Positions 6,811 to 14,213 of a stretch of DNA of 17,333 bases are shown here, one piece after another. This DNA is from CAZFAT01 sp964517075. Lineage in GTDB: Bacteria; Acidobacteriota; Vicinamibacteria; Vicinamibacterales; SCN-69-37. The notes under the pieces were generated by a model. That model was not told where the DNA came from. It searched no databases and saw nothing but the letters and a program-made list of their open reading frames with translations. Both the position numbers and the translations under genes were made by a program. Location of the stretch: positions 1-17,333 of the forward strand of contig CAZFAT010000341.1 in assembly GCA_964517075.1 (NCBI GenBank), read 5' to 3'. Position 1 is the stretch's first letter, and each line of letters opens with the position of its first letter.

Positions 6811-7766
6811 CGCCGTCCAGGCGGAACCTCATCGTCCTCGCCGGGCTGGGCGCCACGGCGGTGGCGGTGGGAGCGGCTGTCCGTGCGACGACGGCGCAGG
6901 CCCGGGAGACGATCGCCGTACATGTGACCGTCGAAGCGCCCAACGGCGTGCCGCTCGAAGGTCTGACCCGCGACGACTTCGACATCGTCAGCGACGACGT
7001 GTCCCAGCCATTCGCACTCGCCGCCACGGGGCCGCTGCCGATCGACACGCTGCTCCTCGCGGATCTCACCACCAGCGTGACGGGCCGGCTGCGCGGCGTC
7101 TGGGCGACGCCCTGGCCCGAAGCGTTCTCGCTGGCGGCCGATCGTCTGATCACGGACGTGCGGACGGAGGATCGCGCGCGGGTCATGGGCATGATTGGCC
7201 CGCGGTTCGTGGCGAGCCCGGTCTGGTCCGGCGACCGCGCGACGCTCCAGCGCGCGTTGCGGGTCTTCGCGATTCCGGACGGGCCAGTCGAGCCCTCGCC
7301 GCTGTGGGACGCGGTGGACGAGGCACTGACGCTGTTTCCGCCCGAGGCGCGGCGCCGGGCGATCGTGGTGGTCACCGACGGCCGCGCATCAGGCAATCGC
7401 GCGCCGCTGGCCGACGTGACCGAGCGGGCGATGCTGGCGGGGATTGCCGTGTCGATCGTCGAGCTCAACCCGCCGACGCGAAGTCTCGGCGTCCCGCACT
7501 CGGAGCGGTCGCCGGGCCCGGCCGCCCTGCTCGAACGGCTCACGGCCGCCTCGGGCGGCGTCCATCGACTGGTGATTCCCGACGCGCGCGGGAATCACAA
7601 CACGCGCACGGCGGTCGGACAAATCCTCGACCTGATGCGCACGAGCTACCTCCTGACGTTCGTCCCCCCGGCGGCCGGTCCGGCCGTGCGGCGCGTTGAA
7701 ATCCGCGCCAAGCGGCCCGGCGTCACTGTGCGGGCGCGGCAGGGGTATGCAGTGGTTACGCCATGA
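6807..7766 (+). CDS. VWFA-related protein with degenerate MIDAS and Tat-like leader, 319 aa
   Basis: This is a paralogue of the preceding gene, sharing LTRDDF, a von Willebrand A-like core and the C-terminal SYLLTFVPP and RVEIRAKRPG strands. The metal site is altered: DLTTS at 86-90 replaces DxSxS, and Ser164 (EPSPLWDAV) stands where the intact paralogue has Thr154, while Asp191 in VTDGRASG is kept. The leader reads SRRNLIVLAGLG, which resembles a twin-arginine signal ((S/T)RRxFLK) and differs from the plain Sec leader of its neighbour. If real, this protein would be folded before export. The ATGA overlap with the upstream gene indicates co-translation. Downstream, the stop runs directly into heptamer repeats. 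Function is unknown; a pair of one metal-binding and one metal-poor VWA protein could form a heterodimer, but that is speculation. Confidence 0.88.
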   Translation: MTPSRRNLIVLAGLGATAVAVGAAVRATTAQARETIAVHVTVEAPNGVPLEGLTRDDFDIVSDDVSQPFALAATGPLPIDTLLLADLTTSVTGRLRGVWATPWPEAFSLAADRLITDVRTEDRARVMGMIGPRFVASPVWSGDRATLQRALRVFAIPDGPVEPSPLWDAVDEALTLFPPEARRRAIVVVTDGRASGNRAPLADVTERAMLAGIAVSIVELNPPTRSLGVPHSERSPGPAALLERLTAASGGVHRLVIPDARGNHNTRTAVGQILDLMRTSYLLTFVPPAAGPAVRRVEIRAKRPGVTVRARQGYAVVTP

Positions 7767-7890
7767 GCTGTGAGCCGTGAACGTGGTCTGTGAGCGAGAA
7801 TGCTGAGACGTGGGCAGTTCCCCAAGGACGCGGGTCCGGCGCAAACCCGCTGTGCCAGAAGCTCAACGCTCAAAGCTGACGGCTGACAGC
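7766..7890. repeat. degenerate heptamer repeats in two opposed blocks
   Basis: The left block contains CTGTGAGC twice (7768-7775 and 7788-7795) with CGTGAAC between. The right block is a clean run of four 7-bp units: GCTCAAC, GCTCAAA, GCTGACG, GCTGACA (7861-7888), then GC. The reverse complement of TGTGAGC is GCTCACA, so the two blocks are degenerate copies of one heptamer in opposite orientation, about 65 bp apart. This resembles the short tandemly repeated repetitive sequences known from cyanobacteria. The right block lies inside the reading frame of the GT39-TPR gene. Confidence 0.65.
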
Positions 7891-9789
7891 GCCCTGCCGC
7901 TCGTCGCCATCTTCCTCCTCGCCCTCGCGGTTCGGCTGATCCACCTCTGGCAGATTCGCCGCGCGCCGTTCTTCAATCTGCTCATCGGCGACGGGCGGGC
8001 GTACGACCTGTGGGCACAGCGGATCGCCAGCGGCGACTGGATCGGTCAGGACGTGTTCTACCAGGCGCCGCTCTACGCATACTTCCTTGCCGCGATCTAC
8101 ACCATCGCCGGGCACGACCTGCTGGTGGTCCGGCTGGTCCAGGCCGTGCTGGGATCGCTCGCGTGCGCGCTCGTCGCCGCCGCCGGATCGCGGCTGTTCT
8201 CGCGCCCGGCGGGCATCACCGCCGGCCTCTTCCTCGCCCTGTACGCGCCGGCCATTTTCTTCGATGGCTTGATTCAGAAGTCGGCGCTCGATCTGATCCT
8301 GCTGGCGGTGATGCTGTGGCTGCTCGCGCGCTGGCTGATTGACCACCCGGCGCTGGCGTGGCCGTGGCTGGCGCTTGGCGTCGCGCTCGGCGCGCTCAGC
8401 CTGTCGCGCGAGAACGCGCTGACGTTCACGCTAGTGCTGATCGTCTGGGCCGCCTCCCGCGGCCGTCGCCTCACGGCCGCGAACCTCCGGGCGGCCGGCA
8501 CGCTCGTGCTCGGCCTGGCGATCGTCCTGCTGCCGGTGGCGGTCCGCAACCTCAGCGTGGGCGGCGAGTTCCACGTCACGACGTCGCAGTTCGGCCCCAA
8601 CTTCTACATTGGCAACAACCCGAACGCCACGGGTGGCTACGACCCGCTGCGCCCAGGGCGAGGAGGGGCGCAGTACGAGCGCGAGGACGCGACGGCGCTG
8701 GCCGAGCAGGCGGCGGGACGGCGACTCACACCGGCAGGAGTCTCGCGATACTGGACCTCGGAGGCGCTCACGTTCATTCGATCGCAGCCGGCGGCATGGC
8801 TGGCCCTGATGGCGACCAAGGTCGGACTGATCGTGAACGCGACCGAGATCATGGACACAGAAAGCCAAGCGACCTATGCCGACTGGTCCACACCGCTCGC
8901 ACTCACCGGATGGGTTGGCCATTTCGGGGTTCTCATGCCTCTGGCCCTGCTGGGCATCGTCGTGACCTGGCGCGATCGGAAGCGCACCGGCGTGCTGATC
9001 GCGCTGACCGCGGTGTACGCCCTCAGCGTCGTCCTGTTCTATGTCTTCGCGCGCTACCGCTATCCGCTGGTGCCGTTCCTCGTGCTGTTCGCGGGCGCCG
9101 GCCTCGTCGCGCTGCCGCGGTTCGTTCGCGAGGCGCCACGGCCCGTCGTGGTGGGGACCGCGGCGGCGATGGCGCTCGTGGCCGTGGTGGCCCTCCAGCC
9201 GATCGTCCAGGCGGAGCTCACGCAGGCCGTCATGGCCAGCAACATGGGACAGGCACTCTGGTCCGACGGCCGACTCGATGAAGCGACCGCGGAGTACCGG
9301 CGCGCCATCCGGCTGAAACCCGACTGGGCGCCGGCGCACTACAACCTCGGCAAGGCCCTCCGCGAGGCGGGCCGGCCCGCCGAGGCCGAGGCGGAATTCC
9401 GGCGGGCACTGGCCCTTCAGCCCGACTACCCCCGTGCGCGGCTGAGCCTGGGCGCCACGCTGTTGTCCGCCGGCAGACCGCGCGAGGCCCTCGAACACCT
9501 GCGCCCCGCCGTGGCGGCCATGCCCGCGTCGGCCGAGGCGCACCGCGCCCTCGGCATCGCGCTCTCGCGCGAGCAACGTCCGACCGAAGCGATCGCGGCG
9601 TTCCGCGAGGCGTTGCGCCTCGATCCAGACTCGGCCGAGGCGCACAACGATCTCGGCGTCGTGCTCGCGACCGAGGGGGACATGCGCGCGGCCGCCGAGC
9701 GCTTCGAACGGGCGCTGGCGATCAAGCCTGACTTCGCGGAGGCGACACGCAACCTCGAGGCGGCGCGACGGATCATGAACGCTCGCTGA
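7810..9789 (+). CDS. GT39-like membrane glycosyltransferase with five C-terminal TPRs, 659 aa
   Basis: The N-terminal 460 residues are a polytopic membrane domain of the GT39 (PMT/ArnT-like) kind, which moves a sugar from a polyprenyl-phosphate donor onto an acceptor on the outer face of the inner membrane. Typical family text is visible in the first periplasmic loop: GDGRAYDLWAQRIASGDW, then VFYQAPLY. The FARYRYPLVPFLVLFAGAGL stretch near the last membrane segments is also typical of these proteins. From about residue 477 to 647 there are five tandem 34-residue TPRs (for example NLGKALREAGRPAEAEAEFR, ending in LQPDYPRA), which usually bind proteins. The start is uncertain: an in-frame TGA at 7804 leaves GTG at 7810 or GTG at 7852, neither with a good Shine-Dalgarno. 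No start codon lies between the heptamer repeats and the first membrane helix, so residues of about 17-27 are encoded by the repeats. The sugar and acceptor are unknown. Confidence 0.88.
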   Translation: MGSSPRTRVRRKPAVPEAQRSKLTADSALPLVAIFLLALAVRLIHLWQIRRAPFFNLLIGDGRAYDLWAQRIASGDWIGQDVFYQAPLYAYFLAAIYTIAGHDLLVVRLVQAVLGSLACALVAAAGSRLFSRPAGITAGLFLALYAPAIFFDGLIQKSALDLILLAVMLWLLARWLIDHPALAWPWLALGVALGALSLSRENALTFTLVLIVWAASRGRRLTAANLRAAGTLVLGLAIVLLPVAVRNLSVGGEFHVTTSQFGPNFYIGNNPNATGGYDPLRPGRGGAQYEREDATALAEQAAGRRLTPAGVSRYWTSEALTFIRSQPAAWLALMATKVGLIVNATEIMDTESQATYADWSTPLALTGWVGHFGVLMPLALLGIVVTWRDRKRTGVLIALTAVYALSVVLFYVFARYRYPLVPFLVLFAGAGLVALPRFVREAPRPVVVGTAAAMALVAVVALQPIVQAELTQAVMASNMGQALWSDGRLDEATAEYRRAIRLKPDWAPAHYNLGKALREAGRPAEAEAEFRRALALQPDYPRARLSLGATLLSAGRPREALEHLRPAVAAMPASAEAHRALGIALSREQRPTEAIAAFREALRLDPDSAEAHNDLGVVLATEGDMRAAAERFERALAIKPDFAEATRNLEAARRIMNAR

Positions 9790-9797
9790 CTTCTGGC

Positions 9798-9811
9798 TTC
9801 CAACTTCCAAC
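9798..9811 (+). repeat. tandem heptamer TTCCAAC x2
   Basis: Two perfect adjacent copies of TTCCAAC lie in the 56-bp gap between the GT39-TPR gene and the next gene, preceded by the partly matching TTCTGGC (9791-9797). The unit length matches the 7-bp repeats at 7766-7890, though the unit sequence differs. Confidence 0.5.
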
Positions 9812-9828
9812 GTGACCTGACTCGTTCC

Positions 9829-9837
9829 TGATACGAT
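9829..9837 (+). promoter_or_regulatory. extended -10 element directly before the start codon
   Basis: TGA-TACGAT (9829-9837) has the TGn extension and the TAnnnT form of a -10 box. Its last base is 9 nt from the ATG at 9846, so transcription would start at or within 2-3 nt of the initiation codon. No Shine-Dalgarno is present (CGCTCCTC precedes the ATG), which fits a leaderless mRNA. The -35 region is not recognisable. Confidence 0.45.
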
Positions 9838-9845
9838 CGCTCCTC

Positions 9846-12227
9846 ATGCGCACCTCACTCCTGGGCGTCGGCCTGTTCTTCGCCACGCTCGCCACGCTGC
9901 TTCTCGAAACGCTCGACGCCCGGCTGCTGTCGGTCCTCACCTGGTACCACCTGTCGTTCTTTGCCGTCTCGCTCGCGATGCTCGGCATGGCGGGTGGCGC
10001 GGTGTTCGTCTTTCTCCATCCCGCTCGGTTCTCTCCTGAGCAGGCGCCGCGCGCGCTGGCACAGACGACGTTCTGGTTCGCCGCGACGATTCCCCTGTCG
10101 CACCTGGTCAACCTGACGATCCCGTTTCTGCCGTTGCAGGACTACAACTTGATGGAGGTGCTCTCCATCGTCGTCTCGACCATCGTGCTGGCGGTGCCCT
10201 TCGTGCTGTCGGGGATTGCCGTCACGGTGGCGCTCACGCGCATGGGCGGCGCCATCGGGCGGCTCTATGCCTTCGATCTCGTCGGCGCGGCGGCCGGGTG
10301 CGTGCTCGTCGTGCCCCTCCTTGAACGCACCAACATCAGTTCCGCGATCTTCCTCGCCGCCGCGGCCGCGGCGGTGGCGGCGGCGTGCTTCCATCGCGTC
10401 GCGAACATTCGCGGGGCCACCCGATCCGTCGTGCTGGGAAGTGTCCTCGTGGCGGTCGCGTTCGTCAACACGGGCGACCGCCCGCCGCTCCAGGTCCTGT
10501 ATCCGAAGAACCCGCAGGTCTGGCGCAGCAACGACGCGAACGCGCTGACGCGCTGGAACAGCCACTCCTACGTGCTCGTGCACTATCCCGGCGAGGCGCC
10601 GGCCTTTCTGTGGGGGCCCGGCCGCGGGCACGAGGCCTTCCGCACCAACCTCGCCTGGATGCTGATCGACGGCGAAGCCGGCACGCCCATCACCGAGTGG
10701 AATGGCGATCCGACCACGCTCGAGTGGGTGAGCTACGACGTGACGACGCTGCCTTACTATCTGCGGCGCGGCGACGTCGCGATCATCGGGGTGGGCGGCG
10801 GGCGCGACATCCTGGCCGCCCTCTGGGGCCGGAACCAGTCTGTGCTCGGCGTGGACGTGAACCAGATCATGATCGATCTGCTGCGCGGCAGCCATCGCGA
10901 CTTCGCGAACATCGCACCGCGCCCCGAAGTCACGCTGGTCCACGACGACGGCCGGGCCTATCTCACGCGACACGATCGACGCTTCGACATCATCCAGATG
11001 TCGCTCGTGGATACCTGGGCCGCCACCGGCGCCGGGGCCTTCACGCTGTCCGAGAACGGGCTGTACACGCTCGAAGCCTGGCGGGTGTTCCTGGATCGAC
11101 TGAAGCCGGCCGGGGTGCTGAGCGTCTCGCGCTGGTTCGATCCCGAGAACGTCTCGGAAACGAGCCGCCTGCTGGCGCTCGGTGTCGCCGCGCTGATCGA
11201 TCGGGGCGTGGCGAACCCCATGGATCACGTGATCCTGGTCGTCCGCCACCGCGTCGCCACGCTCCTGGTGTCCGCGGCGCCCTTTTCGGACGAGGACCGC
11301 GACGTGCTGACCACCGTGTCGGCTGACCGCGACTTCCAGATCATCGCGGCGCCCTGGATGGCCGCGGGCAACGGCCTCATCGATCGCATCGCACGCAGCC
11401 GATCGTTGGCCGAGTTGACCGCGGCCGCGGCCGATCCGCACTACGACTACAGCCCGCCGACCGACAGCCGGCCGTACTACTTCAACATGCTCAAGCCGCG
11501 GGCGCTGTTCGCCGCCGCGTCGCTGCCGACCGGCGGCACGGTCGCCGGCAACCTGCGCGCCACCGGCATGCTCCTGGTCCTGCTGGCCGTCGCCACGATC
11601 CTGGTCGCGCTCATCATCGGGTGGCCCTTGATCCGCGCGGGCCGTCCGCCCATGCCGCCGCGCCACTTCGCGACGACGATGGCGTACTTCGCGACGATCG
11701 GCTTCGCGTACATGCTGATTCAGATCGGCTTGCTCCAGCGGTTCTCGATCTACCTCGGCCACCCGACCTACACCCTGGCCATCGTCCTGTTCTCGATGCT
11801 GCTGTTCACCGGGCTCGGCAGCCTCCTCTCCGAACGTGTGCCCATCCGGCGCGGCGGATGGTTTCGCCTGGTGCCGATGGCCATTGCGGTGGCGCTCGTG
11901 CTCACGGTGCTCACGTTGCGCCATGTGCTGGCGGGAACCATTACGTCGGGCCTCGGCGTCCGTACCACGGTGGTGCTGCTGTTTGCCGCACCACTCTCGC
12001 TGCTGCTCGGCATGTGCTTCCCCTTCGGCGTGCGGCTCGTTCACCAGACGCCGGCGGTGGCGGCCTGGGCGTGGGGCGTCAACGGCGCGTTCGGCGTGCT
12101 CGCTTCGATCATTGCGGTCGCGGTGTCGATCTGGATTGGCATCGACGCCAACTTCTGGCTGGCCGCCCTGCTGTATCTCGGACTCACGGGCCTGCTCGTG
12201 AGCCTGGCGAAGAGGGTGGTAAGCTGA
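9846..12227 (+). CDS. spermidine-synthase-like SAM-fold protein embedded in a polytopic membrane protein, 793 aa
   Basis: There are three parts. Residues 1-205 hold about six membrane helices (starting LLGVGLFFATLATLLLE). A soluble domain at about 205-560 has the Rossmann-like fold of spermidine synthases and methyltransferases: the Gly-rich loop IIGVGGGRD (G315-D321), an acidic residue ending the second strand (D337 in GVDVNQ), and HDDGRAYL at 366-373. Residues about 575-790 add about six further helices. The position that in true aminopropyltransferases holds the catalytic DSxDP motif reads MSLVDTWAATGAGAF here (D389), so putrescine aminopropylation is unlikely; family-wide knowledge supports an uncharacterised methyltransferase-like or binding role. 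HPTYTLAIVLFSMLLFTGLG is a recurring signature in the C-terminal membrane part of these proteins. It lies 9 bp upstream of thiG on the same strand, so the two could be co-transcribed. Confidence 0.85.
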   Translation: MRTSLLGVGLFFATLATLLLETLDARLLSVLTWYHLSFFAVSLAMLGMAGGAVFVFLHPARFSPEQAPRALAQTTFWFAATIPLSHLVNLTIPFLPLQDYNLMEVLSIVVSTIVLAVPFVLSGIAVTVALTRMGGAIGRLYAFDLVGAAAGCVLVVPLLERTNISSAIFLAAAAAAVAAACFHRVANIRGATRSVVLGSVLVAVAFVNTGDRPPLQVLYPKNPQVWRSNDANALTRWNSHSYVLVHYPGEAPAFLWGPGRGHEAFRTNLAWMLIDGEAGTPITEWNGDPTTLEWVSYDVTTLPYYLRRGDVAIIGVGGGRDILAALWGRNQSVLGVDVNQIMIDLLRGSHRDFANIAPRPEVTLVHDDGRAYLTRHDRRFDIIQMSLVDTWAATGAGAFTLSENGLYTLEAWRVFLDRLKPAGVLSVSRWFDPENVSETSRLLALGVAALIDRGVANPMDHVILVVRHRVATLLVSAAPFSDEDRDVLTTVSADRDFQIIAAPWMAAGNGLIDRIARSRSLAELTAAAADPHYDYSPPTDSRPYYFNMLKPRALFAAASLPTGGTVAGNLRATGMLLVLLAVATILVALIIGWPLIRAGRPPMPPRHFATTMAYFATIGFAYMLIQIGLLQRFSIYLGHPTYTLAIVLFSMLLFTGLGSLLSERVPIRRGGWFRLVPMAIAVALVLTVLTLRHVLAGTITSGLGVRTTVVLLFAAPLSLLLGMCFPFGVRLVHQTPAVAAWAWGVNGAFGVLASIIAVAVSIWIGIDANFWLAALLYLGLTGLLVSLAKRVVS
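12217..12225 (+). promoter_or_regulatory. extended -10 element before thiG
   Basis: TGG-TAAGCT (12217-12225) has the extended -10 form and overlaps the end of the preceding gene; its last T is the first base of the TGA stop. It lies 11 nt before the thiG ATG at 12236, giving a leader of only a few bases. The nearest purine-rich run (AGAGGGTGG, 12211-12219) is too far (16 nt) to be a good Shine-Dalgarno. It is suggestive only, since no -35 is visible. Confidence 0.35.
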
Positions 12228-12235
12228 CCCCGGTC

Positions 12236-13027
12236 ATGTCCGATCGGCTGGTCATCGCGGGCCGGGAATTCACGTCGCGGCTGGTGGTCGGCACGGGAAA
12301 GTATTCGTCGCACGCCGTGATGCGGGCCGCCCACGAGGCGTCCGGCACCGAGATGGTCACCGTCGCCGTTCGCCGCGTGGACCTCAGGGCGACGGGCGCC
12401 GAATCCCTGCTCGCCTGGATCGACACCGCACGCATCTTCCTGCTGCCCAACACCGCCGGCTGCTACACCGCGGACGACGCGGTGCGGACCGCGAGGCTCG
12501 CGCGGGAAGCCGGGCTGTCCCACTGGATCAAGCTCGAGGTCATCGGCGACGAGCGGACGCTCCTGCCCGACAACGAGGCCCTGTTCGCGGCCACGCGCAC
12601 GCTCGTGGCCGAAGGCTTCGTCGTGCTGCCGTACACGAACGATGACCCGATTGCCGCGCGCAAGCTGCAGGACCTGGGCGCAGCGGCCGTCATGCCGCTC
12701 GGCGCGCCCATCGGATCCGGCCAGGGCATCCAGAACCCCGCCAACATCGAGCTGATCCGCGAGCAGGCGCGCGTGCCCATCATTGTCGACGCCGGCGTCG
12801 GCACCGCGTCCGACGCGGCGATCGCGATGGAGCTCGGCGTCGACGGCGTGCTCATGAACACGGCCATCGCGGGCGCGGGCGATCCGGTGATGATGGCCAC
12901 CGCCATGCGGCGCGCGGTCGAGGCGGGCCGCCTCGCCTTCCTCGCCGGCCGCATCCCCAGAAAGCGCTACGCCTCGGCGTCCAGCCCCACCGAAGGGCTG
13001 GTCACCGGCGCCGCCGGACGGCGCTGA
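12236..13027 (+). CDS. thiG: thiazole synthase ThiG
   Basis: ThiG forms the thiazole phosphate ring of thiamine from deoxyxylulose phosphate, dehydroglycine (or glycine) and the thiocarboxylate of ThiS. The 263-aa product is a complete TIM barrel. It shows the conserved TSRLVVGTGKY near the N-terminus, TVAVRRVDL, LLPNTAGCYTADDAVRTARL, and the Schiff-base lysine K99 in HWIKLEVIGDERTLLPD. It also has PLGAPIGSGQGI, the phosphate-binding VDAGVGTASDAA, and LMNTAIAGAGDPV near the C-terminus. I chose the ATG at 12236 because family similarity begins there; the open frame extends upstream only as a shadow of the previous gene. No thiS, thiF, thiH/thiO or thiC is seen nearby, so its sulfur-carrier partner must be encoded elsewhere. 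It ends 1 bp before the methyltransferase gene. Confidence 0.95.
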   Translation: MSDRLVIAGREFTSRLVVGTGKYSSHAVMRAAHEASGTEMVTVAVRRVDLRATGAESLLAWIDTARIFLLPNTAGCYTADDAVRTARLAREAGLSHWIKLEVIGDERTLLPDNEALFAATRTLVAEGFVVLPYTNDDPIAARKLQDLGAAAVMPLGAPIGSGQGIQNPANIELIREQARVPIIVDAGVGTASDAAIAMELGVDGVLMNTAIAGAGDPVMMATAMRRAVEAGRLAFLAGRIPRKRYASASSPTEGLVTGAAGRR

Positions 13028-13028
13028 C

Positions 13029-14213
13029 GTGACCGGCGACTCACTCGCCGACCGGCTGGTCCGGCTCGAGCGCGAACGGCAGGACGCCGCCAACCGCTAT
13101 CACGCCGCCCTCGACACGCTGATCCGGTGGGAGCTCGGGGCACGCGCCTCGTTGAAGGATCGCGTTCGCACCGCGCTCTGGCGCGTGCTGGGTCCCCCGC
13201 CGCAATTGTTCCCCTTCCTCGAGGCCGTGGCCGGCTACGTGGATGCCAGCGATCGGCTGACCGGCGGCCGCGCCGACGTGGTGAACGCCGGCTTGAGCGC
13301 GGTCGCCGACGACTGGCTCAAGCGTTGGGAGTCCCTCGGGGCGCGCGAGGCTCGATTCACCGGCCGGCTCGCGGCGCTCGATGACGTCGCCGACACGTCG
13401 CGGCTGGCTCAGCAGACGGCGCTCGCGCTCAAGCGCGACGTGGAGCGGCTGCTGACATCGCCTCGCCCCGCGGCCGCCGTGGACGCGACCGCCGCGGGAC
13501 CGGCGGTCGCGGTCGATCTCGACGCCTTCAAGTACGTCGGCTTCGAAAACGCCTTTCGCGGATCGCAAGCCGACATCCGGCGCCGGCTCGAAGAGTACGT
13601 CCCGACGTTTCGCGGGCACTCGGACATCCTCGACATCGGCTGCGGCCGGGGCGAGTTCCTGGACCTCCTGCGACAGGACGGCATCTCTGCGCGCGGACTC
13701 GACCTCAACCCAGCCATGGTTGACGAAGCGCGCGCCCGCGGCCTCGACGCCGTGGAGGCCGATGCCCTCGCCTACCTCGTGGCTCTGCCCGACGCCTCGC
13801 TGGGCGGGCTCTTCGCCGCGCAGGTGGTCGAACACCTGCAGCCGGCGTACCTGTGGCGGCTCCTCGAGACGGCGGCACACAAGATCCGGCCGGGCGGCGT
13901 GATCGTGCTCGAGACGATCAACCCGGCCTGCTGGGTCGCGTTCTTCGAGAGCTTCATCCGCGACGTCACGCACGTCTGGCCGCTCCATCCCGACACGCTG
14001 CGCTACTTCCTGCGCGTGAGCGGGTTCGATCGGATCGAGATGGCGTTCAAGTCGCCCGTGGACGCGTCGAGCCGGCTGATGCCGGTCGCTCGCCCCGGCG
14101 CGGGCGCCGCGGCGGATCTCCAGGACCTCGTGGAGACGCTCAACGAGAACGTGGACAAGCTCAACGCGCGCCTGTTCACGTTCCAGGACTACGCCGTGAT
14201 CGGGCGACGCTGA
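13029..14213 (+). CDS. class I SAM-dependent methyltransferase, probably polysaccharide-related
   Basis: The 394-aa protein starts at a GTG one base after the thiG stop, which implies translational coupling. Residues 1-145 are helical and charged (RLVRLERERQDAANRYHAAL and a second helix-rich stretch), probably a coiled-coil or docking region. A low-complexity Ala/Val linker (about 146-163) leads to FKYVGFENAFRGSQADIR and then the methyltransferase core. Motif I is DIGCGRGEF at 202-210, the ribose-binding acid is in RGLDLNPAMV (about 222-231), and VVEHLQPAYLWRLL and RPGGVIVLETINP form the later strands. The combination of 'FENxFRG' before motif I and 'THVWPLHPDTLRYFL' after it is seen in methyltransferases of O-antigen and capsule clusters. 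The substrate is therefore likely a glycan or lipid-linked sugar, but the exact position methylated cannot be told. The neighbouring DegT aminotransferase and RfbD-like reductase support this. Confidence 0.85.
   Translation: MTGDSLADRLVRLERERQDAANRYHAALDTLIRWELGARASLKDRVRTALWRVLGPPPQLFPFLEAVAGYVDASDRLTGGRADVVNAGLSAVADDWLKRWESLGAREARFTGRLAALDDVADTSRLAQQTALALKRDVERLLTSPRPAAAVDATAAGPAVAVDLDAFKYVGFENAFRGSQADIRRRLEEYVPTFRGHSDILDIGCGRGEFLDLLRQDGISARGLDLNPAMVDEARARGLDAVEADALAYLVALPDASLGGLFAAQVVEHLQPAYLWRLLETAAHKIRPGGVIVLETINPACWVAFFESFIRDVTHVWPLHPDTLRYFLRVSGFDRIEMAFKSPVDASSRLMPVARPGAGAAADLQDLVETLNENVDKLNARLFTFQDYAVIGRR

Noticed and set aside
9855..12044. 729-codon open frame on the minus strand opposite the spermidine-synthase-like gene
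   Set aside because: The product is extremely rich in Arg, His, Glu, Asp and Gln, has no recognisable domain, and lies exactly antisense to a clearly coding gene. Long antisense frames are expected at this GC content.
11621..12235. 205-residue N-terminal extension of ThiG
   Set aside because: The open frame upstream of 12236 is the out-of-frame shadow of the 793-aa gene; ThiG similarity starts at MSDRLVIAG.
13853..14212. 120-residue N-terminal extension of SmpB
   Set aside because: Shadow of the methyltransferase gene; SmpB family length and sequence start at the ATG at 14213.
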